Shown here one piece after another: positions 1 through 6,758 of a stretch of 14,012 bases of DNA. The stretch's first letter is position 1. Each line of letters opens with the position of its first letter. The stretch covers positions 1 to 14,012 of the forward strand of contig JASBSH010000008.1 in the NCBI GenBank assembly GCA_030149025.1, written 5' to 3'. Below the pieces are notes generated by a model. That model saw nothing but the letters and a program-made list of their open reading frames with translations, searched no databases and was not told where the DNA came from. A program made the translations under genes and the position numbers. The DNA comes from Actinomycetales bacterium. GTDB lineage: Bacteria > Actinomycetota > Actinomycetes > Actinomycetales > BWSM-131.

Positions 1-689
1 AGGATCGCCGTGGCACGACGAAGCAGCGTAGGCCGCCGCCGGGCCGTAGCGATCGGCGCTACCGCGGCCGCAAGTGCGGCACCCGACGCCGCCACGACAA
101 AGGTCACCAGCGGCGCGCCGCCCACGGACGCCAGGCCGAGAAGGGGGGAGTCAGCCTGGGAGAACGCCAGGCGCCCCCATGGGAAGCCGCCGAACGGCAC
201 CCGGCCCCGCAGCGCCTCCTGAGCCACCCACAGGCCGCCGGCGCCGACCGGCACCAGCCAGGTCAAGCGTCCGGGCAGCAACCACAACAGACGCAGCCCG
301 AGCGCGAGCAGCGCCATGAACAACGCCTCCAGCGCGGCCAGGGCCAGCCATGGGCCGGCGCCGACGTAGGTGCCGGTCCACTCCAGGTGCGGCGCGAAGA
401 AGACCAAACCGTAGGCGAACCCCGCCCAGGCCGCTAGGACCGCGCCGGTGCGCCGGAGCACCAGGAGCAGAAGGCCGGTACCGACGATCGCGAGCGGCCA
501 CCAGCCGACACCGGGAAAGCCGACGTCGGTGACCAGTCCGGCGACCGCTGCCGTCCCGGTCACCAACAAGGCATGCAAGATCCCGCGCTCTCGGACCGGG
601 TTCTGGACGTCGCTGACACGCGCCTCGAAGACGCCGGACCCGGGGGCGCCCAGTGCAGCGTCGACCTGCGAAGGCGCATGGTTCGACAT
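1..689 (-). CDS. lnt: apolipoprotein N-acyltransferase, N-terminal half (cut by window edge)
   Basis: Lnt transfers a fatty acid from a phospholipid to the N-terminal cysteine of lipoproteins, in the cytoplasmic membrane. The reading frame is open from the ATG at 689 to the left edge, giving 229 codons. It begins with about 35 hydrophilic residues, followed by a run of hydrophobic segments (about 37-55, 63-79, 83-99, 113-138, 143-157 and 190-212). The stretch around residues 155-180, with WVAQEALRGRVPFGGFPWG, then LAFSQ and later GGAPLVTF, is typical of the Lnt membrane domain. The carbon-nitrogen hydrolase domain with the Glu-Lys-Cys triad must lie beyond the edge, so activity cannot be judged. 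An AAGGAG ribosome site 9 bases before the ATG supports this start. It follows the copper operon in the same direction but is separated from it by a strong hairpin. Actinobacterial Lnt is sometimes fused to a mannosyltransferase (Ppm1); this cannot be checked here. Confidence 0.88.
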   Translation of the reverse strand, partial: MSNHAPSQVDAALGAPGSGVFEARVSDVQNPVRERGILHALLVTGTAAVAGLVTDVGFPGVGWWPLAIVGTGLLLLVLRRTGAVLAAWAGFAYGLVFFAPHLEWTGTYVGAGPWLALAALEALFMALLALGLRLLWLLPGRLTWLVPVGAGGLWVAQEALRGRVPFGGFPWGRLAFSQADSPLLGLASVGGAPLVTFVVAASGAALAAAVAPIATARRRPTLLRRATAI

Positions 690-698
690 CAGTCGGTT

Positions 699-704
699 CT
701 CCTT
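699..704 (-). promoter_or_regulatory. ribosome binding site of lnt
   Basis: AAGGAG on the minus strand lies 9 bases upstream of the ATG at 689. A nearby upstream ATG (around 724) is out of frame and meets a TGA that overlaps the lnt start, so this site fixes the lnt start at 689. Confidence 0.7.
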
Positions 705-746
705 CGGCTCGCGGAGGTCGCCATCATGACATGCCCCCCAGATCAG

Positions 747-786
747 GGCTGCGGCCCGGCACCCCCGAAGGTGCCGGGCCGCAGCC
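747..786 (-). terminator. strong GC hairpin, terminator of the copper operon
   Basis: A perfect 17-bp inverted repeat (arms 747-763 and 770-786) encloses a 6-base loop. It starts 17 bases after the cupredoxin stop codon. No T-run follows on either strand, which is common for actinobacterial terminators. It should end the copA-cupredoxin transcript and insulate lnt, although some readthrough is possible because lnt starts only 57 bases further on. Confidence 0.8.
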
Positions 787-803
787 GAGGCTGGACGCTC
801 CTG

Positions 804-1181
804 CTACTCAACGATGAGCGTCCCTCGCAGCATCCCCATGGAGCAGGTGAACTCGTACTCACCGGGCTTGTCCGGCATCAGCTCGATCGGCACCAGCTGC
901 CCCTGCGGCAGATCCTTGTGCTTGCCGAACGCGTCGAACACGACCTGCTCGGAGCAGGGGCTGGTTTCCTCACGCCGGAAGGTCAACCGCACCGGCTTCC
1001 CACGTTCGACGCGGATGGTTGAGGGGTTGTACCCGCCCTTGACCAAGATCGTCGCCTCCTGGTACCCGCTGGACGTCGCCGCAGCCCTGACACCCAGGTC
1101 CTTCTTGATCCAGAAGAACCACACGATCCCGGCGATCAGCACCGCCGCGACGACGACCACCACGATCTCGTCCACTCTCAT
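804..1181 (-). CDS. membrane-anchored cupredoxin-like copper-binding protein
   Basis: The 125-residue protein has one N-terminal membrane helix (about residues 6-24) and then a single cupredoxin-type beta domain facing outside. Visible landmarks are TSPCSEQVVF (Cys76), GKHKDLP (His88), the strand MPDKPGEYEFTC, and the metal-site loop TCSMGM with Cys113, Met115 and Met117, ending in RGTLIVE. These resemble the plastocyanin-domain proteins often encoded beside CopA ATPases. The thiol/thioether-rich loop suggests Cu(I) or type-I-like copper binding, but the ligand set is my inference. Its ATG overlaps the copA stop by 4 bases (ATGA, 1178-1181), so the two are translationally coupled. It probably receives copper exported by CopA or hands copper to or from the pump at the outer membrane face. 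Confidence 0.85.
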   Translation of the reverse strand: MRVDEIVVVVVAAVLIAGIVWFFWIKKDLGVRAAATSSGYQEATILVKGGYNPSTIRVERGKPVRLTFRREETSPCSEQVVFDAFGKHKDLPQGQLVPIELMPDKPGEYEFTCSMGMLRGTLIVE

Positions 1182-3676
1182 GACCTGACCTCCTTCGGCT
1201 TGAACCTCTTGAGCCTGTTGGCGTTGGTGATGACGGTCACAGAACTGAAGCTCATTGCCGCGGCCGCCAGCAGCGGGCTGAGCAGGATTCCGAAGAACGG
1301 GTAGAGCACTCCCAGCGCGATCGGCAGCCCGAGGGAGTTGTAGCCGAAGGCCCCGACCAGGTTCTGCCAGACGTTGCGCATGGTGGCCTTCGAGATCTGC
1401 ACCGCGGTGACCACCCCTTGCAGGCTCCCGGAGATGAGCGTCACGTCAGCGGCCTCGATGGCCACGTCCGTGCCGGTGCCGATCGCGAAACCGACATCCG
1501 CCTGAGTCAGTGCCGGGGCGTCGTTGATGCCGTCCCCGACCATCCCGACCTTCTTGCCCTCCAGCTGGAGCTTTTGGACCTCGGCCGACTTGTCCTGTGG
1601 CAGAACCTCCGCCAACACCCGGTCGACGCCAACCTGCCGGGCGATGGCGTGGGCAGTGCGCTCGTTGTCGCCGGTGAGCATCGCTACCTCCAGGCCCATT
1701 GCCTTGAGCTCAGCGATGGCCTTCACGGAGTCCGGCTTGACGGTGTCCGCCACGGCGACCAGGCCGGCGGCCTGTCCGTCCACGGACACGTACATCGGCG
1801 TCTTGCCCTCGTCAGCCAGCCGCTGCCAGTCCCCGGTCAGGGCCTCGACCTCCACGCCGTCGGACTCGAGCAGCCGCCGGTTGCCGACCAGGACCCGCCG
1901 GCCGCCGGCCACCGCCTGGACGCCGTGGCCCGGGACCGCCTCGAAGTCGGCGACCTCCACCAGGTCCAGCCCCCGGTCCCGCGCACCGGCGACGATCGCT
2001 GCGGCCAACGGGTGCTCGGAGACCTTGTCGACCGAGGCGGCCAGTCGGAGCAGCTCCGCCTCGTTCAGGGCGGCCGGCACCACGTCCGTCAGCACGGGCT
2101 TGCCCCAGGTGATCGTGCCCGTCTTGTCCAGCACCACCGTGTCGAGCTTCGACGTGATCTGCAGGGCGTCGCCGGAGCGGATCAGGATGCCGTTCTCGGC
2201 TCCCTTGCCCACGCCGGTCGTGAGGGACATCGGAGTCGCCATCCCCAACGCGCACGGGCAGGCGATGATCAGCACAGTGACAGCGACGATAATGGCGTAG
2301 GCGAACGCCGGGTCCGGGCCCAGCACGTACCAGATCGCGAAGCCGATGATCCCCAGGATCATCACCGCCGGGGTGAAGTACGCCGAAACCGCGTCCACCA
2401 GGCGCTGCACCGGGACCTTCGACGCCTGCGCGTCCTGCACCAGGCGCACGATCTGTGACAGCGCCGTGTCCGCACCCACCTTGGTGGCCCGCATCGTGAA
2501 GGCCCCGGTGGTGTTCAGCGTCGCTCCGATGACCTCGTCGCCGACGCCCTTGGCCACCGGCAGCGACTCACCGGTGATCATCGACTCGTCCAGCGAGGAG
2601 GATCCGTCCACCAGCACGCCGTCGACCGGCACCTTCTCGCCCGGGCGCACCAGGATCAGGTCGTCCACGACCACCTCGTCGACGGGTACGTCGAGCTCGA
2701 CGCCGTCACGCAGCACCCGCGCAGTCTTGGCCTGCAACCCGATCAGCTTGCGAATGGCCTCCGAGGACCGGCCACGGGCCTTGACTTCCATCGCCAGCCC
2801 CAGCACGACCAACGCCGTCACCACGAGGGTGACGTCGTAGTAGACCTCGGTCATTCTTTCGTCGGGGAAGATCTGCGGCCAGATCACAGCGATCGTGGAG
2901 TACAGCCACGCCACGCTCGTGCCCACAGCGATGAGCGTGTGCATGTTCGCCTGCCGCTGCCGCAGCGCCCGGTAGGCGCCGGTGAAGAACTGCGAGCCCG
3001 AGTAGGCCATCACGGTCAGGGCCAGCAGGCCCATTACCGCCCATTCCAGCCGGATGATGTCACTGCCGCGGGGGAACCAGTCACGCAGCACGGGGAACAA
3101 CCATGGGTAGCTGAGGAACATCGACGGCGCCGCGATCGCGGCCGCGAACCACCACTTGCGCATGAGTGAGCGGTACTCCAGGTCGGCCTCTGCAGTGGCG
3201 TCACCAGCGGCCGGTGTGTCGCCGGTCGAGTCATGCGGCCCAGACTCGGAGACGGGCTCGTCGGCGGCCCAGTGCGCGATCTCGGTCTCGTCCGCCAACG
3301 CGGGCACGAATCTCACCGTCACCTGTGAACTGGCGCCGTCGGCCCTCGCTTCCAGCACGCCGGGCCGTCGCTGCACGTCGGCGCTGACGGCGGCTGCGGA
3401 CTGGGCGCAGTGCACCCTGGGGCTGGGAACGACGACGGACCGCACCTCCGGACGCACGCCGGCCGCCTCCAGTGCCGACAGCAGGTTCGGAGCCGATACG
3501 TTGTTCCGGTCCACCAGCAGCTCCAGGCTGTCGCGGACGAGCTCGGCGCTGTTCACGCCCGAACTCGACCGCAGCGTCTCGAGCAGTCCTTCCGTCCCTG
3601 CGGCGGGTGGTCGGGCCAACCGCAACACCAGCCGGCGCATCCCTGCGCCGGTAGTTACATCGACATCGCTTGTCAT
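1178..3676 (-). CDS. copA: copper-exporting P1B-type ATPase (CopA family)
   Basis: This 832-residue protein is a Cu+-transporting P-type ATPase that uses ATP to move cuprous ion out of the cytoplasm. All the core motifs are present: the actuator loop TGES (368-371), the membrane metal site CPC (473-475), the phosphorylated Asp517 in DKTGT, the nucleotide-domain SEHPLA (His555-Pro556), the hinge GDGINDAP (714-721), and the Cu(I) ligands YN (779-780) and MSFSS (808-812) in the last two helices. These last motifs point to Cu+ rather than Zn or Cd. The oddity is at the N-terminus. Residues 13-76 and about 78-135 look like two ferredoxin-fold HMA domains, but neither has the CxxC metal site; only Cys90 remains. 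A ribosome site (GGGGAG) lies 8 bases before the ATG. A CsoR-like operator lies about 100 bases upstream. Confidence 0.96.
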   Translation of the reverse strand: MTSDVDVTTGAGMRRLVLRLARPPAAGTEGLLETLRSSSGVNSAELVRDSLELLVDRNNVSAPNLLSALEAAGVRPEVRSVVVPSPRVHCAQSAAAVSADVQRRPGVLEARADGASSQVTVRFVPALADETEIAHWAADEPVSESGPHDSTGDTPAAGDATAEADLEYRSLMRKWWFAAAIAAPSMFLSYPWLFPVLRDWFPRGSDIIRLEWAVMGLLALTVMAYSGSQFFTGAYRALRQRQANMHTLIAVGTSVAWLYSTIAVIWPQIFPDERMTEVYYDVTLVVTALVVLGLAMEVKARGRSSEAIRKLIGLQAKTARVLRDGVELDVPVDEVVVDDLILVRPGEKVPVDGVLVDGSSSLDESMITGESLPVAKGVGDEVIGATLNTTGAFTMRATKVGADTALSQIVRLVQDAQASKVPVQRLVDAVSAYFTPAVMILGIIGFAIWYVLGPDPAFAYAIIVAVTVLIIACPCALGMATPMSLTTGVGKGAENGILIRSGDALQITSKLDTVVLDKTGTITWGKPVLTDVVPAALNEAELLRLAASVDKVSEHPLAAAIVAGARDRGLDLVEVADFEAVPGHGVQAVAGGRRVLVGNRRLLESDGVEVEALTGDWQRLADEGKTPMYVSVDGQAAGLVAVADTVKPDSVKAIAELKAMGLEVAMLTGDNERTAHAIARQVGVDRVLAEVLPQDKSAEVQKLQLEGKKVGMVGDGINDAPALTQADVGFAIGTGTDVAIEAADVTLISGSLQGVVTAVQISKATMRNVWQNLVGAFGYNSLGLPIALGVLYPFFGILLSPLLAAAAMSFSSVTVITNANRLKRFKPKEVRS

Positions 3677-3702
3677 GGCGATATCTCCCCTTCCTCCTCG
3701 GT

Positions 3703-3718
3703 CGTGGACTGCTCCACG
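3703..3718 (-). other. small hairpin in the copA leader
   Basis: A perfect 6-bp stem (3703-3708 with 3713-3718) with a 4-base loop lies between the copA operator and its ribosome site. The leader is about 95 bases long, so this could affect mRNA stability or translation. It is short enough to be chance. Confidence 0.3.
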
Positions 3719-3774
3719 CTCGCTACTGCGCCCCGGCGAGGTCCGCCCCGGGTGCGTCAGGCCTATCGTTCCTA

Positions 3775-3802
3775 CTGATACCCCCTAGGCGTATAGGTCG
3801 AA
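3775..3802 (-). promoter_or_regulatory. probable copA promoter
   Basis: On the minus strand a weak TTCGAC (3797-3802) and TATCAG (3775-3780) are separated by 16 bases. The CsoR-like palindrome fills the spacer and overlaps the -10 element, which is the expected geometry for copper-relieved repression. Both hexamers match consensus poorly, so the exact start site is uncertain. Confidence 0.4.
3778..3794 (-). promoter_or_regulatory. CsoR-like copper operator
   Basis: The sequence ATACCCCCTAGGCGTAT is a 17-base pseudo-palindrome of the kind bound by CsoR-family Cu(I) sensors (ATAC, then a C-run/G-run, then GTAT). One internal pair and the central positions mismatch. A flanking CCTAT (3762-3766) and ATAGG (3793-3797) add further dyad symmetry. 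Its position about 100 bases before copA makes copper-induced expression of copA and the cupredoxin likely. The regulator itself must be encoded elsewhere. Confidence 0.65.
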
Positions 3803-3972
3803 AGTCCCGACTCTTCGGTGGGCGATTCGCCGGCGCCGCTGAAGGCGCAGTAGGACGACGACGGCGTGGACGACGGTCACCACCGAGGGTGCCCGGGTGA
3901 CGGCGCCAGGCAGCAGAGTCCCGTTGTTCCTGCGCCGGGGCTGCAGCGAGCTTGCCGGGAGCTGGCCGCGAA

Positions 3973-4437
3973 CTAGCCGGTGGTCCGGCCTGCGGCAGGA
4001 AGCAGCGTCCGCCCGGACTGCTGCCAGGCCGCCATTCCGCCACGGAGCTCAACCACGTCCTGGTAGCCGAGGGCGGTGAGCGTGTCCACGGCCACGGCGC
4101 TCATCCTGCCGGTCAGGCAGTACACGGCCAGAGGCGTCGCCCGGCTGGCAGGCAGCTCGGAGGCTCGCTCCTTCAGCCGGTCGTACGGGATGGCCATATC
4201 GGTGCCGGGTATCGAACCCGCGTCGGGTGTGTGCACGTTGAGAACGACGCGCTTGCCGCCGTCCACCTCCGAGGCGAACTCGTCCGGGTCCAGGAGGCGA
4301 GGCGCCGCGGTCGCGGTGGAGCCGGCGGTCGGTGCGTCATCGCTGCCGGCGCAACCGGAGGACACCCCCGCTCCCGCAGCGAGGACGTAGAGCATGTCGC
4401 GACGGCGCACGGACGTGAGCCTAGCCAGAGTCGTCAC
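3973..4437 (-). CDS. rhodanese-like exported (probable lipo)protein
   Basis: The 154-residue protein starts with GTG and has an arginine-rich Tat-like signal (VRRRDML, about residues 10-16), a hydrophobic stretch and a possible but weak lipobox SSGC (Cys29). Next come a Ser/Thr/Ala-rich linker and one rhodanese domain (about 47-145). The active-site loop is CLTGRMS with Cys107, the persulfide-forming residue of sulfurtransferases. The first half of the domain is unusual: NVHTPDAGSIPGTD followed by AIPYDRL replaces the common DVR...GHIPGA pattern, as in a subgroup of bacterial rhodaneses. The GTG overlaps the stop of the upstream metallopeptidase-like gene by 4 bases (GTGA, 4434-4437), so the pair is coupled. 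The role is likely sulfur transfer, thiol chemistry or binding outside the membrane; the substrate is unknown. Confidence 0.85.
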   Translation of the reverse strand: MTTLARLTSVRRRDMLYVLAAGAGVSSGCAGSDDAPTAGSTATAAPRLLDPDEFASEVDGGKRVVLNVHTPDAGSIPGTDMAIPYDRLKERASELPASRATPLAVYCLTGRMSAVAVDTLTALGYQDVVELRGGMAAWQQSGRTLLPAAGRTTG

Positions 4438-5492
4438 CGGGCCTTCTCGAAGCCCGTTCGGAACCCGATGTGGAAGTGGTCGTCGTGCACGGCGTTGTCG
4501 AACAGCCGGCGCACCGGCCCGTCCAGGTCCCAGCCGTTCGGTACCCCGATCTCGTCCGCCGGACCGTTCAGGAGAACCTGCTCCAGCAGCTGGTAGGCCA
4601 CGCTGTCGCGGCGTCCCCGTTGCTGCACCATCGGGGTGCCGTCGAGCGCCCAGACGTCCACCGCCCGGCCGAGGGTGTGGTTGCTCACACGGTCACCGAA
4701 ACCGTCCACCACCTTGTATGGATGCCCGCTGCTGATGACCGTCACCGCGTACGGACTGCGCTCGGCCAAGGTCGACATGGTGGTGAGCACCCGGCCGTCG
4801 ATCCGATCGGCATAGATGTCCCAACGACCGCTGTCCGGCAGGTCGATCCTCGGATCGTCGAGCACGCGTCGGGCAGTGGCCGGAAGCTGCTTCGGTCGAC
4901 GGACCGGTTCACCACCGACCGATCCGAGCTCCTCGATACCCCAACGGCCGTTCGTGACCCGCAGGCGTACCTCCACCGTGCGAGTCATGGCGCGTTCCTC
5001 GCCGTCGTCGGTGAGCAACCGGTGACGCAGCACCGCCATCACCACTGCGTAGGTCGCCCCGCCGCTCAGCGGGATCAAGCCACCGAGCTGGGGATAGATC
5101 ACCTGGCCGGTGGCCTGCGCATCTGCGACGAGCAGTGGCGCCGCGCGTTTGCGGACCAGTGCTCGGTCCACCGTGGGCGCGGGCGCCGGCTGCAGCGCAC
5201 GCTCGACGACCGCGGCGGCGTCAGTGCCACTGTCATAGGTCGTCAGCGACTCCAGGAACTGTGCCGCGACGGTCTTGGCCTTGGGGAACACCTCTCCGGC
5301 GACCGGCTTGTACTTGGGAACGGCGGGGAGCCTCTGCACCGGCGGGGCGCTCGATGAGGGGGATGCCGGGAAGGGCACTTGTGCGGCGCCACACGCTGTC
5401 AGCCCCGTGGCGGCGGCACCACCGATGAGGCCGAGCAGCGTCCTGCGGGTGAGCGAGTCGACGACGGGGCCGTGGTTGTGTCCTGAGGTCAC
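4434..5492 (-). CDS. Tat-type lipoprotein with LAS/M15-like metallopeptidase domain
   Basis: This 352-residue protein starts with GTG. It has a twin-arginine signal (LTRRTLLGL, Arg16-Arg17) ending in the lipobox LTAC (Cys34), and then a Pro/Ser-rich linker. The middle (about 65-190) looks like a small alpha+beta domain I do not recognise. The C-terminal part (about 225-345) carries NHTLGRAVDVW, which has the H-x6-D spacing of LAS-type zinc peptidases (His272, Asp279), and later HDDHFHIGF with an H-x-H (His339, His341). These are the zinc-ligand signatures of M15-type D-Ala-D-Ala carboxypeptidases and MepA-type endopeptidases, so a role in peptidoglycan cleavage is plausible. The substrate, and whether the enzyme is active, are not shown by the sequence. 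It is first in a two-gene unit with the rhodanese-like gene. Confidence 0.75.
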   Translation of the reverse strand: MTSGHNHGPVVDSLTRRTLLGLIGGAAATGLTACGAAQVPFPASPSSSAPPVQRLPAVPKYKPVAGEVFPKAKTVAAQFLESLTTYDSGTDAAAVVERALQPAPAPTVDRALVRKRAAPLLVADAQATGQVIYPQLGGLIPLSGGATYAVVMAVLRHRLLTDDGEERAMTRTVEVRLRVTNGRWGIEELGSVGGEPVRRPKQLPATARRVLDDPRIDLPDSGRWDIYADRIDGRVLTTMSTLAERSPYAVTVISSGHPYKVVDGFGDRVSNHTLGRAVDVWALDGTPMVQQRGRRDSVAYQLLEQVLLNGPADEIGVPNGWDLDGPVRRLFDNAVHDDHFHIGFRTGFEKAR

Positions 5493-5639
5493 CCCTCGTC
5501 TCCCTTCCCGGGCCGCTGTACTCCCTGATTCTGCCGTAGGTCCGCTGCGATTCTCGGAGGCGACCCTGTCCCGCGCGTCGACACCAGTACGCGGATCCTC
5601 CGTGGGAGCTGTCTATCGACAGGTAGCCCGCAGCAGAGG
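5493..5639. other. intergenic region before the peptidase-rhodanese unit
   Basis: These 147 bases lie between the tetR stop and the GTG of the metallopeptidase-like gene. A purine-rich stretch (minus-strand GAAGGGAG, then GAGG, just before the GTG) can serve for ribosome binding. A promoter is expected here but I see no convincing -35/-10 pair. Confidence 0.4.
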
Positions 5640-6314
5640 TCACGTAGGCGGCTCACGTGTCCAGGAAGGGTCGGTCCCCGCCGCACAGGCGCAGACGTAG
5701 GCACTCTGTTCGCAGTCGCGTGAGATCCCGGTGAGGGGTGCTTGCAAGGCGTCCCGCAGCAGCACAGCGGCGAACGTACTCGCCGTCGCCTGCATGGTCG
5801 CCTTCGTCGTCCGGTCGCCGAGGGTCTCGGCGACGGTGTCCTGGACGAGGCTCTCCAGCCGTTCCATGAACTCGACGTACGGCCGTTCGGTCAGCGGCTG
5901 GCAGGACCGTTCGTGGAGGACGATCTGGAGCACCTGCTCAGAGAGCTGCAGGCGGTGGTGGATCTGCTCGGCCAGCATGAGGAGCGCAGCCTGCAGATCC
6001 CCGTGGGTCTGCGGAACGTCGACGTCGGCGAGGGCATCTCGTAGGCCTCGCTCGTCCAGAAGAGCCGCCAGGATGGCCTGCTTGGTGGGGAAGTAGTGGA
6101 AGATCAGCGTCCGGGTGACGCCGGCCGCCTCCGCGATGCGCATGGTGGAGGTGGCGCTGTACCCGAACTCGGCGAAGAGCCGCTGAGCGGAATCGAGGAT
6201 CAGAGTGCGGCTGTCCCGTGCGCCCTTGCCGCCGAACGGACTGGTGAGGGGGGCGCTCCTACCGGGATCCCTCCCGGTCGGGGCACCCCCCTGTCCGCGG
6301 TCCCTTGCACTCAT
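5640..6314 (-). CDS. TetR/AcrR-family transcriptional regulator
   Basis: This 224-residue DNA-binding repressor-type protein has a 30-residue flexible N-terminal tail rich in Gly, Arg and Pro. The TetR helix-turn-helix follows at about residues 35-82: ILDSAQRLFAEFGYSATS, then MRIAEAAGVTRTLIFHYF and PTKQAILAALL. The remainder is the helical ligand-binding and dimerisation half, which cannot predict the ligand. It is translated just after the SPW-repeat gene: the stop at 6322 and the ATG at 6314 are 7 bases apart, with a GAGG ribosome site overlapping the stop. It therefore shares that promoter. The perfect palindrome at 6718-6731 is its likely operator, implying autorepression together with the SPW gene. 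The cysteines near the C-terminus (in DCEQSAYVCACAAG) are unusual and could be redox- or metal-sensitive. Confidence 0.92.
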   Translation of the reverse strand: MSARDRGQGGAPTGRDPGRSAPLTSPFGGKGARDSRTLILDSAQRLFAEFGYSATSTMRIAEAAGVTRTLIFHYFPTKQAILAALLDERGLRDALADVDVPQTHGDLQAALLMLAEQIHHRLQLSEQVLQIVLHERSCQPLTERPYVEFMERLESLVQDTVAETLGDRTTKATMQATASTFAAVLLRDALQAPLTGISRDCEQSAYVCACAAGTDPSWTREPPT

Positions 6315-6321
6315 GCCATCC

Positions 6322-6693
6322 TCATGCGGCCTGGTGCTGGTGCCGGTACACCGCGCGGCTCACCGGCACGGCTGTCAGCGCGGAGACCACGACCACCACA
6401 CCCACGATCCACGAGCCCCAAGCGGCTGCAGAGGCCCCGGCGTAGGAGAACAGCCACGGAGCGATGAACGCGACCACTCCACCGGCAGCGGTGATCCACT
6501 CGTCGACGTAGGCGCCCGGAGCCGCCAGCGCGACGAGGGCCAGCACGGCGATCGCGGCACCGATGACTACCAGTGCCCAGGTCGCACCGGTGCCGACCTG
6601 TACCCACAGTGGGGACAAACCTAGGTAGCCACCCGCTACCAGGTTCAACCAGTCCTGGCCTCGCGTCCACGGCCTGGTTTGCGTCGTTGCCAT
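6322..6693 (-). CDS. SPW-repeat membrane protein
   Basis: The 123-residue integral membrane protein is made of two copies of the SPW repeat, each a Trp-led helix pair. Repeat one has DWLNLVAGGYLGLSPLW (Trp15, Ser27-Pro28). Repeat two has EWITAAGGVVAFIAPWLF (Trp66, Ala78-Pro79-Trp80). Four hydrophobic segments fit about 15-30, 37-58, 66-83 and 92-112, leaving a short basic tail. The function of the family is unknown. I chose the ATG at 6693 rather than the in-frame ATG at 6702, because GAGGAG sits 9 bases before 6693 but directly abuts 6702. It is the first gene of a two-gene unit with the TetR regulator, so its expression probably responds to that regulator's ligand. Confidence 0.85.
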   Translation of the reverse strand: MATTQTRPWTRGQDWLNLVAGGYLGLSPLWVQVGTGATWALVVIGAAIAVLALVALAAPGAYVDEWITAAGGVVAFIAPWLFSYAGASAAAWGSWIVGVVVVVSALTAVPVSRAVYRHQHQAA

Positions 6694-6702
6694 GATTCCC
6701 AT

Positions 6703-6708
6703 CTCCTC
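6703..6708 (-). promoter_or_regulatory. ribosome binding site of the SPW-repeat gene
   Basis: GAGGAG on the minus strand lies 9 bases before the ATG at 6693. The other in-frame ATG at 6702 follows it with no spacing, so the site favours the shorter start. Confidence 0.65.
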
Positions 6709-6717
6709 TCGAGACTC

Positions 6718-6731
6718 ACTGACCGGTCAGT
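6718..6731. promoter_or_regulatory. probable TetR operator palindrome
   Basis: ACTGACCGGTCAGT is a perfect 14-bp palindrome. It is 25 bases upstream of the SPW-repeat start, just downstream of the predicted promoter hexamers, where a bound repressor would block transcription. Its form (short perfect dyad, TGACCGGTCA core) is typical of TetR-family sites, and the cognate regulator is the second gene of the unit. Confidence 0.7.
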
Positions 6732-6758
6732 CAGTTGTGCCATCGTCGCCGCTGTCAA
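6730..6758 (-). promoter_or_regulatory. probable promoter of the SPW-tetR unit
   Basis: An exact TTGACA (minus strand, 6753-6758) is followed after 17 bases by a poor -10 candidate ACTGAC (6730-6735). The palindrome at 6718-6731 overlaps the -10 and start region. The -35 match is strong and the -10 is weak, so the assignment is tentative. Confidence 0.45.

Larger units (their letters stand above)
3677..3972. other. intergenic region upstream of copA
   Basis: This gap of 296 bases separates the rhodanese stop from the copA start. It holds the copA ribosome site (GGGGAG at 3685-3690), a small leader hairpin (3703-3718) and the CsoR-like promoter/operator (3775-3802). From about 3803 to 3972 I see only GC-rich sequence without a credible gene. 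Open frames there have arginine/proline-rich, non-protein-like composition. No csoR gene is present. Confidence 0.7.

Noticed and set aside
1418..2458. A 346-codon plus-strand open frame antisense to copA
   Set aside because: Composition is low in hydrophobic patterning and rich in His, Asp, Arg and Gly; copA explains the region.
3723..4052. A 109-codon minus-strand open frame between copA and the rhodanese gene
   Set aside because: It overlaps the rhodanese 3' end and the copA promoter, and is Arg/Pro/Ala-rich without any motif; it is not csoR.
4206..4220. A tRNA-like T-arm (GGTTCGAT-type loop with a GGG/CCC stem) on the minus strand
   Set aside because: It lies within the rhodanese coding sequence and no acceptor, D or anticodon arm fits around it.
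5609..5622. A 5-bp hairpin (CTGTC/GACAG) just after the tetR stop, as a terminator
   Set aside because: The stem is too short and weak, with no T-run, to support a call.
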